A stretch of DNA of 63,722 nt from assembly GCA_016297895.1 (NCBI GenBank), contig JAEDFS010000007.1, positions 1 to 63,722 on the forward strand, written 5' to 3'. Every line of letters starts with the position of its first letter. Position 1 is the first letter of the stretch. The notes beneath the pieces were generated by a model, which was not told where the DNA came from, made no database searches, and saw nothing but the letters and a program-made list of their open reading frames with translations. Below, one piece after another: positions 57,947-63,722 of the stretch. The DNA comes from Marvinbryantia sp. (GTDB taxonomy: Bacteria; Bacillota; Clostridia; Lachnospirales; Lachnospiraceae). A program made the translations under genes and the position numbers.

Positions 57947-60034
57947 ATGAAAACAATTTTAAATAAATATACAATGGGCCAGATCACACTGGTCTATTTG
58001 TGTGATGAAGAAAAACATGTGGAACTGGCTTTGATTCCAACTGAACTGGAAAAGGAAGTGAAATGGGAGAAAGACGGGGCAATCGATTCCCTGGTGCAGC
58101 TTTATATAGACGGTGATGCGTCCTGTCCCGGATTTGCTGCAGGTCATACATGGAGAAACGGGAAGAGTGTCGCCGCCCTTCACTATGAAGATCAGTACTA
58201 TACAAAAGAAGAAACGTGTCATCTGGTCTGTACCTTGCTGAACTGTCGGGATATACTTGAAGTAAAGCATTACCTTAGATGGAAAGAAGGAGAGAAGGGG
58301 GTAACTGTCTGGACTGAGGTGAAAAATACTGGCAGTGAAGAGACAGTAATTCATATGCTGTCTTCATTTTCAATCGGTATGATCACACCATTTGAAAAGG
58401 GTCCTGCCATTGAGAAACTGAAGTATTATCGTATTCGCAGTAAATGGAGTGCCGAAGGCAGGATCGAAAGTGGATTGCTGGAAGACCTTCAGCTGGAGCC
58501 GTCCTGGTCGGGACATGGAGTCGCAGTTGAAAAATTTGGCCAGGTGGGCTCTATGCCTGTGCGGAAATTTTTCCCATTCATAGCGATAGAAGACTGCAAT
58601 ACAGGTGTATTCTGGGCAGCACAGATGGGAATTGGATCATCATGGCAGATAGAATTGTTCCGTAAGGATGAAAATCTGGCAGTTTCCGGAGGGATTGCAG
58701 ATTTCGAACAGGGACATTGGCAGAAAACTCTCAGCCCGGGTGGATGTTTTGTCACACCCAAAGCGTATCTTACGTCAGCAAAAGCACCTTTTGATCAGGT
58801 TTGTCAGATGCTTACTGATATGCAGAAAAAAACAGTTCTGTTTCGTGGGGAAGGCAATCATCTTCCGCTGGTGTTTAATGAGTTTTGTACGACCTGGGGG
58901 AATCCTTCCCATGACAAGATTGCTGAGATCCTGAAGTATGTGAAAGGAAAGGGATTTGATTATTTTGTGATTGATGCCGGTTGGTATGCAGACGAAAAAC
59001 TGGGTTGGGAACATAATATGGGAGATTGGGAAGTTTCAGAGTCTCTGTTTCCGGAAGGTCTTGATAAGACAGTCAAATTGATACGGGACGCAGGAATGCG
59101 GCCTGGAATCTGGTTTGAATTAGAGGTCGTCGGGAAAATGGCCCATGTACTGAGCCTGACGGATCATATGCTGAAAAGAAATGGGAAACTGATTCAATCG
59201 GGAGAGCGGTTTTTCTGGGATATGCGTGACCCGTGGACACGTACATATTTAAAGAAGAAAGTGATTGATTTTCTGAACGATCATCGGTTTGAATATCTGA
59301 AGATCGATTACAATGAGTCCATTGGCATAGGCTGTGACGGTGCAGAAAGTCTAGGTCAGGGTCTGTATGAAAATATTCTTGCGGCAAAGTCATTTTTTGA
59401 GGAGATCCACAGGCTTGTACCGGGAATCTGCATCGAGCTGTGTTCTTCCGGCGGACATCGCCTGGAACCATCGTTTTTGAACATCACGGATATGGCGTCG
59501 TTTTCGGATGCACATGAGGAAAAAGAGATTCCGGTTATTGCAGCAAATGTTCATCGGGTGATGCGGCCGGAAAAGAGCCAGATCTGGAGTGTCATTCGTA
59601 AGACGGATGATCCTGACCGGATCTGTTATTCCATGGTAAGTGCATGTCTGGGAGTTATGTGTATTTCCGGTGATCTGCCTGAACTGGATGAAAAGCAATG
59701 GACTGTGATTGAAGAGGGAATACAGTTTTATAAGAGTATTGACGAGATACAAAAAAATGGGGTAACGTACTATTATGGACCGGAGCAGTGTTCCTACAGA
59801 CGACTGCAGGGGTGGCAGGCAGTATTGCGAAAAGGTACGTCAGAACAGTCAGCATATCTGATCGTGCACGGGTTCGACAAAAATGCGGAAATAACGGTTA
59901 CACTTCCGGAAAAATACAGCATTCATGCTGTATATCAGGCGAGGGAGCATGAGTATGATTTTGACGGCAGACAGATGCATATTCGGTTTGAAAAACAATA
60001 TGAAGCGATGGCGTTTTTGCTGACAAAATGTTAG
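57947..60034 (+). CDS. GH36 alpha-galactosidase
   Basis: A 695-residue cytoplasmic alpha-galactosidase releasing galactose from raffinose, melibiose or similar imported sugars. An N-terminal beta-supersandwich (1-300) precedes the barrel. Signatures: NEFCTTWGNPSHDKI, KGFDYFVIDAGWY, nucleophile Asp454 in EYLKIDYNESIG, CSSGGHRLEP and acid/base Asp521 in FSDAHEE; the catalytic spacing fits GH36. ATG 57947 has GGAGGAG 6 nt upstream; the GTG at 57932 overlaps that site. Its place after two permeases defines the substrate class of the locus. Confidence 0.93.
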   Translation: MKTILNKYTMGQITLVYLCDEEKHVELALIPTELEKEVKWEKDGAIDSLVQLYIDGDASCPGFAAGHTWRNGKSVAALHYEDQYYTKEETCHLVCTLLNCRDILEVKHYLRWKEGEKGVTVWTEVKNTGSEETVIHMLSSFSIGMITPFEKGPAIEKLKYYRIRSKWSAEGRIESGLLEDLQLEPSWSGHGVAVEKFGQVGSMPVRKFFPFIAIEDCNTGVFWAAQMGIGSSWQIELFRKDENLAVSGGIADFEQGHWQKTLSPGGCFVTPKAYLTSAKAPFDQVCQMLTDMQKKTVLFRGEGNHLPLVFNEFCTTWGNPSHDKIAEILKYVKGKGFDYFVIDAGWYADEKLGWEHNMGDWEVSESLFPEGLDKTVKLIRDAGMRPGIWFELEVVGKMAHVLSLTDHMLKRNGKLIQSGERFFWDMRDPWTRTYLKKKVIDFLNDHRFEYLKIDYNESIGIGCDGAESLGQGLYENILAAKSFFEEIHRLVPGICIELCSSGGHRLEPSFLNITDMASFSDAHEEKEIPVIAANVHRVMRPEKSQIWSVIRKTDDPDRICYSMVSACLGVMCISGDLPELDEKQWTVIEEGIQFYKSIDEIQKNGVTYYYGPEQCSYRRLQGWQAVLRKGTSEQSAYLIVHGFDKNAEITVTLPEKYSIHAVYQAREHEYDFDGRQMHIRFEKQYEAMAFLLTKC

Positions 60035-60041
60035 GAGAATT

Positions 60042-61823
60042 ATGAGAGCGATATTTCGAAGTGTCCTGAGAAAGTATAGAGATGCCAGTATTTTCTTAAA
60101 GATCTCCGTTTTGTTTGAGGTGATACTTATCTTCTCGCTGAGTTTCTTTATGCTGTATACGACACATCAATTTGGATCATTGCTTGAAGAAAAAGAACTG
60201 GAACTGGCAAAAAACAGAATCGATGATCTGAGTACTTTTATGCAGGAAGAGTATAATCGTGTATACAGTCTGGGAAACTACATACACAGCGGTGTGATCT
60301 CTGACATTATGTCTGATATACATCAGAACGAGAGCAGTGCTTATGATTATAATAATATCAGGCAGATACAGGCATTTTATTCCGGTGTAAGCTATGCAGA
60401 CGAAGCAATCAGTGATGTGATTTTTGTGTCTGACAGGAATAATGTATATTCCTATACCAGGCAGGCCAGCTACGAGGTAAATCCAAGCTATCCTTTCTTT
60501 GAAAAAGAGGAGATTAAAGCATTGCTTGCGAGTGATGATAATATGTTTGTTTTTTGCGATGACCCGTCGGAATACTGTCTGCGGGGGCGTGAAAGAGTGG
60601 TTTCCTTTGCAGGGAAGATTTTTGATGCTTCTCTGTATCCGAGAAAAGTGATCGTTGGGCTTTATATGATCAACATTCCGTTGAGTTGTTTTGATGAGAG
60701 TCTGGGAACCGGAATAGATACGGAAAAAGGGAGTGGCGAGATTGTCCTTGCAAATAAACAGGGCGAGATCATTTATGCAAATAATTCAGAAACAGCAGGA
60801 ACAAGTCTGACAGACTGGGAACAGCAGGATAAAAGAGAAGTTTATTCAGATGCAAGAAATCTTGGCCTTTCAGGCCTGTCCGTGCATTATCGTCTGTCAG
60901 AGGAAACTCTTTACAGAGTAGTGGATACCATGCGAAAAAGAATGATGATCGTGCTTGCGGCAGCCATTTTGCTGACGGTATTCTATACAGTAAAGATCAT
61001 GAAAATATATCAGCGCAGAACGGCAAAGATTCTGGAATCCATGCAGGAACTTCCGAAAGGAAATTTTACCACAAGACTTCCAATTGAATCACAGGATGAG
61101 ATAGGAAGGATCAGTGATTCCTTTAATCTGATGTGTGAGCAGCTGAACAGCTATGTTGAACGGGTTTACAAAGCGGAGATTCAGCGGAAAAATGCTGAGA
61201 TGAATGCACTTCAGGCACAGATCAATCCCCACTTTCTTTATAATACCCTGGAAAGTATTAAGTCAAAAGCCGTGATGAACCAGGATGAGGACTGTGCGGA
61301 AATGATTTCGATCCTGGGAAGTATGTTTCGATGGATCAGTCCGACCGGTAAGAAGATTACTACTTTGGATGAAGAACTGGAGTATATCAGAAATTATCTG
61401 AGATTGCAGTCTTATCGTTATAATCAGAAACTGGAAATATGTATTCAGATCGAGGAAGAATATCTGGATTATGAAGTTCCTAAGCTGATCCTTCAGCCCC
61501 TTGTGGAAAATGTGATCCATCATGCCCTTGACGGAGTGGAACGAGACAAGATCATTGGTATTCAGGTCAAGAAAAAAGATACGGGGCTGGAGATCACAGT
61601 GTATGACAACGGCCGGGGAATGACACAGGAACGGCTGGACGAGATCAACAGGAAATTGCAGAGTTCTGTGGAACAGGACGAATTTGAGAGTATCGGACTG
61701 GCGAATGTAAATCAAAGGCTGAAGTTAATGTTTGGACAGGACTATGGCGTTATGATTCGAAGCATAGAAGGACTTGGGACAGCTGTAAAGATCAGGGTTC
61801 CGGCAAAGGAGTATGAGGAATAA
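60042..61823 (+). CDS. YesM-type sensor histidine kinase
   Basis: A 593-residue membrane kinase: helix at about 22-42, a large external dCache-like sensor domain (about 45-300), a second helix (MIVLAAAILLTVFYTVK), HAMP (about 325-380), then the His_kinase core with NALQAQINPHFLYNTLESI (His397) and an HATPase domain (LILQPLVENVIHHAL, VYDNGRGM, GIGLANVNQRLKLMFG). It probably senses the sugar or loaded binding protein and phosphorylates the next gene product. TAGGAGA precedes the ATG; 7 bp separate it from the alpha-galactosidase. Confidence 0.94.
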   Translation: MRAIFRSVLRKYRDASIFLKISVLFEVILIFSLSFFMLYTTHQFGSLLEEKELELAKNRIDDLSTFMQEEYNRVYSLGNYIHSGVISDIMSDIHQNESSAYDYNNIRQIQAFYSGVSYADEAISDVIFVSDRNNVYSYTRQASYEVNPSYPFFEKEEIKALLASDDNMFVFCDDPSEYCLRGRERVVSFAGKIFDASLYPRKVIVGLYMINIPLSCFDESLGTGIDTEKGSGEIVLANKQGEIIYANNSETAGTSLTDWEQQDKREVYSDARNLGLSGLSVHYRLSEETLYRVVDTMRKRMMIVLAAAILLTVFYTVKIMKIYQRRTAKILESMQELPKGNFTTRLPIESQDEIGRISDSFNLMCEQLNSYVERVYKAEIQRKNAEMNALQAQINPHFLYNTLESIKSKAVMNQDEDCAEMISILGSMFRWISPTGKKITTLDEELEYIRNYLRLQSYRYNQKLEICIQIEEEYLDYEVPKLILQPLVENVIHHALDGVERDKIIGIQVKKKDTGLEITVYDNGRGMTQERLDEINRKLQSSVEQDEFESIGLANVNQRLKLMFGQDYGVMIRSIEGLGTAVKIRVPAKEYEE

Positions 61824-61825
61824 GG

Positions 61826-63400
61826 ATGTATAAGCTTCTGTTGGTAGATGATGAAGAACAGATACGCAAAGGATTAAGGCACATACTTCCCTGGGAAGAA
61901 TATGACATTGAAATCTGTGGGGATGCAGAAAATGGAAAAGAGGGACTGGAACGAATACTGGAGTATGATCCGCAGATTATCATCACGGACATAAAAATGC
62001 CTGTCATGGATGGCATGGAGATGATGGAAAAAGCAAAAAAGTCTCATATACAGGGAAAGTTTGTTGTGCTCAGCGGGTATAATGATTTTGCGCTGGTTCG
62101 GCAGGCTATGAAACTCGGGGCTGTGGATTATCTGCTAAAACCGGTGGGAAGAAGTGAACTTCTGACCGTTGTTGAGGAATTGCTTGATGAACTTTCGGAG
62201 AATGCAGAAAAAGCGGAAGGGCAGCAGAATCATCTTGAGAATGCCCGGGAAGTTTTTTTAAACCGGTTGATGAGAAATCAGGTCTCAGCGATTGAATACC
62301 GGGAAAAAACGGAAATTCTTGAACTGAATATCGGAAAAGGGCAGTATGCGGCAGCCTGTTTGTTTTCCGGTGATCAGGAATCAGACAGTGAACTGGGAAA
62401 GGAAATCAGAGAGATCCTGAGTGTTGTGAATACATATCTGCAGGAGAAAAAAGCAGGATTTGCTTTTATAGATCAGACAGGAGAAATCGTACTTTTGTTG
62501 AATCACATTCCGAAAGAGGAAGGCATTCTTCCTTATCAGGAAGAGTTATCGGAGTTATGTCTGGGAATACGACAGAAATATGGCAGCGGTTATTGTTTTT
62601 CTGTAGGCAGATCGGTCCATTCCTATCGGGGTCTGTCAAGATCTTATGAGGAAGCTTTGGAAACTCAGAAATATATCTATATTTTTGATGAGGCAGTTGT
62701 CCTGTACACGGAAGAAATCGCAGAGTACTTCAGGCAGAATTCAGAAGGTTTGATCATAAGGGCAGAACAGATTGAAGATCTTATGAAGAGCCGGAACGAA
62801 GAGGTTGTGAAAGATTTTGTTGAGACTTATTTTGGAAAAGAGAATGCAGGCCTGTCAGAATATTACTATTTAAGGAATACTGCGATGGAGAGTATCGTTT
62901 ATCTCTACCATTATTTGATGAAATCATCAGCGGTAAACAGGATACAGATCCATGATGAAAAAGCGAAGGTCTTAAAACGCCTGGGAGAGATCCGCACACT
63001 CGATCAGATCAAGAGTTATTTGCTGGAAGTGATCCTTCATGTATGTGAACAGTACCAGAAGAATATTACACCGGTTTACAGCAAACTTGTGATGGAAACG
63101 CTGGAACAGATAAAGTGTAAGTATTCTGACAGTGATCTGTCTCTTCCATATCTGGCTGAGACCTTCAATGTAAACAGTGCATATCTCGGAAGAGTTTTTA
63201 AGAAAGAGACCGGCAGCAGTTTTGTGGATTATCTGAACTGGTATCGGGTCGAAAAAGCAGAAAAACTCCTTCGGGAAACTAATCTGAAAGGCAGTGAATT
63301 ATGCGCAAGGGTTGGATTTGCAAATTATAATTATTTTTATGTTGTGTTTAAAAAACTAAAAGGTAAAAAACCAGGAGATGTCAGAATCAGCGGCAGTTGA
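61826..63400 (+). CDS. YesN-type response regulator, AraC-family output
   Basis: A 524-residue regulator: receiver (1-120) with Asp8/Asp9, phospho-acceptor Asp55 in IIITDIKMPVMDG, and Lys in VDYLLKPVGR; a long middle region (about 130-410); and a C-terminal AraC double helix-turn-helix (DLSLPYLAETFNVNSAYLGRVFKKETGSSF, then LCARVGFANYNYFYVVFKKLKGKKPGD). Its start lies 2 bp after the kinase stop, so the pair is cotranslated. It most likely activates the binding-protein promoter at about 54.8 kb. A strong terminator follows. Confidence 0.95.
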   Translation: MYKLLLVDDEEQIRKGLRHILPWEEYDIEICGDAENGKEGLERILEYDPQIIITDIKMPVMDGMEMMEKAKKSHIQGKFVVLSGYNDFALVRQAMKLGAVDYLLKPVGRSELLTVVEELLDELSENAEKAEGQQNHLENAREVFLNRLMRNQVSAIEYREKTEILELNIGKGQYAAACLFSGDQESDSELGKEIREILSVVNTYLQEKKAGFAFIDQTGEIVLLLNHIPKEEGILPYQEELSELCLGIRQKYGSGYCFSVGRSVHSYRGLSRSYEEALETQKYIYIFDEAVVLYTEEIAEYFRQNSEGLIIRAEQIEDLMKSRNEEVVKDFVETYFGKENAGLSEYYYLRNTAMESIVYLYHYLMKSSAVNRIQIHDEKAKVLKRLGEIRTLDQIKSYLLEVILHVCEQYQKNITPVYSKLVMETLEQIKCKYSDSDLSLPYLAETFNVNSAYLGRVFKKETGSSFVDYLNWYRVEKAEKLLRETNLKGSELCARVGFANYNYFYVVFKKLKGKKPGDVRISGS

Positions 63401-63439
63401 GAGAATCGAGACTCCGGTTTCACGTGTATATTGCATTTT

Positions 63440-63478
63440 TCCCCCGCATACACTGTAAAAAAGTGTTGCGGGGGTTTT
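63440..63478 (+). terminator. terminator of the alpha-galactoside locus
   Basis: CCCCCGCATACACT pairs with AGTGTTGCGGGGG (one mismatch), then TTTT. Confidence 0.88.
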
Positions 63479-63482
63479 CCCT

Positions 63483-63611
63483 TTGAAGGATTATATTGAA
63501 GAACGTGCGATGGAGATTGCAAATTATATTATTGAGTATCATGCAACCGTGCGGCAGACGGCGAAGAAGTTTGGGGTGAGTAAGAGTACGGTACATACGG
63601 TAGTAACATAA
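63483..63611 (+). pseudogene. spoIIID: truncated spoIIID copy
   Basis: From TTG 63483 the frame reads KDYIEERAMEIANYIIEYH, ATVRQTAKKFGVSKSTVH, the N-terminal half and recognition helix of the sporulation regulator SpoIIID (normally about 85-95 residues), then TVVT and a stop at 63609-63611. The DNA after STVH (ACGGTAGTAACATAATAG AACGG) still resembles the normal KDVTER coding sequence with substitutions, one creating the stop. There is no ribosome binding site, and a terminator lies directly upstream. I read it as a decayed partial duplicate; a working spoIIID should exist elsewhere. Confidence 0.8.
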
Positions 63612-63629
63612 TAGAACGGTTTATTTGGG

Positions 63630-63658
63630 TTGTGTAATTAAAAAAATTGGATTATACT
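63630..63658 (+). promoter_or_regulatory. promoter of the gene at the window end
   Basis: TTGTGT (63630-63635), 17 bp, TATACT (63653-63658), 30 bp before ATG 63689. Confidence 0.65.
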
Positions 63659-63688
63659 TAACTTATAAAGAGAAGGAGGAACGATTGT

Positions 63689-63722
63689 ATGCCACAGACA
63701 ATTCATACACTGCTTACTCAAT
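63689..63722 (+). CDS. start of an unidentified gene, cut by the window end
   Basis: ATG 63689 with AAGGAGG 9 nt upstream and a promoter before it; only MPQTIHTLLTQ is visible. Too short to identify. Confidence 0.6.
   Translation, partial: MPQTIHTLLTQ

Noticed and set aside
1..63722. CRISPR array, prophage, complete insertion sequence or rRNA genes
   Set aside because: No regularly spaced direct repeats, phage structural genes, transposase or rRNA sequence were found.

Overview
The window is a chromosomal segment of an endospore-forming, anaerobic Firmicute of the family Lachnospiraceae; a Blautia-like genus is my best guess but cannot be fixed from the sequence alone. Support: a typical Lachnospiraceae run mazG - hup - rqcP - yabP - yabQ - divIC - tRNA-Met - spoIIE - tilS - hpt - ftsH, a CotS-type coat gene, the two-gene gcvPA/gcvPB form of glycine decarboxylase, strong AGGAGG ribosome binding sites, many TTG/GTG starts, and sigma-A promoters with 17-bp spacers. 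Most genes lie on the + strand. No rRNA, CRISPR array, complete insertion sequence or prophage was seen.

Layout. 1-6.3 kb: a 5'-truncated unknown gene, a NhaC-family antiporter, an acetyltransferase, a membrane GGDEF protein and an acyltransferase (the last two AT-richer than their surroundings). 6.3-14 kb: carB without carA, a Cys-rich small protein, a methyltransferase and a large extracytoplasmic protein. 14-17.4 kb: queT on the - strand behind a preQ1-I riboswitch and a strongly palindromic leader; a compact type I toxin/antisense-RNA module; an XRE regulator remnant; azlC with a frameshifted azlD; a YitT protein. 17.5-28.6 kb: uppP, cca and the conserved sporulation/housekeeping cluster. 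28.6-35.8 kb: a candidate small RNA, then a run of amylase, two cyclic-nucleotide-binding proteins, a PAS/class III cyclase, a TIM-barrel sugar-phosphate isomerase and a secreted GH5 cellulase. 35.8-42.8 kb: a complete glycine cleavage operon (gcvT-H-PA-PB, lplA, lpdA) behind a tandem glycine riboswitch with terminator. 42.8-49.4 kb: citrate synthase, then a divergent two-component system and ABC-2 exporter sharing a dyad-rich intergenic region. 49.5-54.7 kb: a pRiA4b ORF-3/SEC-C protein, an orphan microcompartment set (eutS, eutS, eutP) and a secreted SAM-HAT-like/tyrosine-phosphatase fusion. 54.8-63.4 kb: an alpha-galactoside utilisation locus (binding protein, two permeases, GH36 alpha-galactosidase, YesM/YesN two-component pair). 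63.4-63.7 kb: a truncated spoIIID copy and the first codons of another gene.

The most interesting items are: (i) the type I toxin-antitoxin module at 14.8-15.1 kb, where promoters for sense and antisense RNAs, a dedicated antisense terminator, a sequestered Shine-Dalgarno and a 13-nt 5'-3' mRNA pairing can all be read directly; (ii) the cyclic-nucleotide operon at 31-34 kb, whose cyclase carries a Glu and a Gly where adenylate cyclases carry Lys and Asp/Thr, so cGMP is possible, and whose two predicted receptors have no DNA-binding domain; (iii) the eutS-eutS-eutP set with no enzyme cargo; and (iv) a possible small RNA with C-rich segments after ftsH. All functions are inferred from motifs and context; no database search was run.
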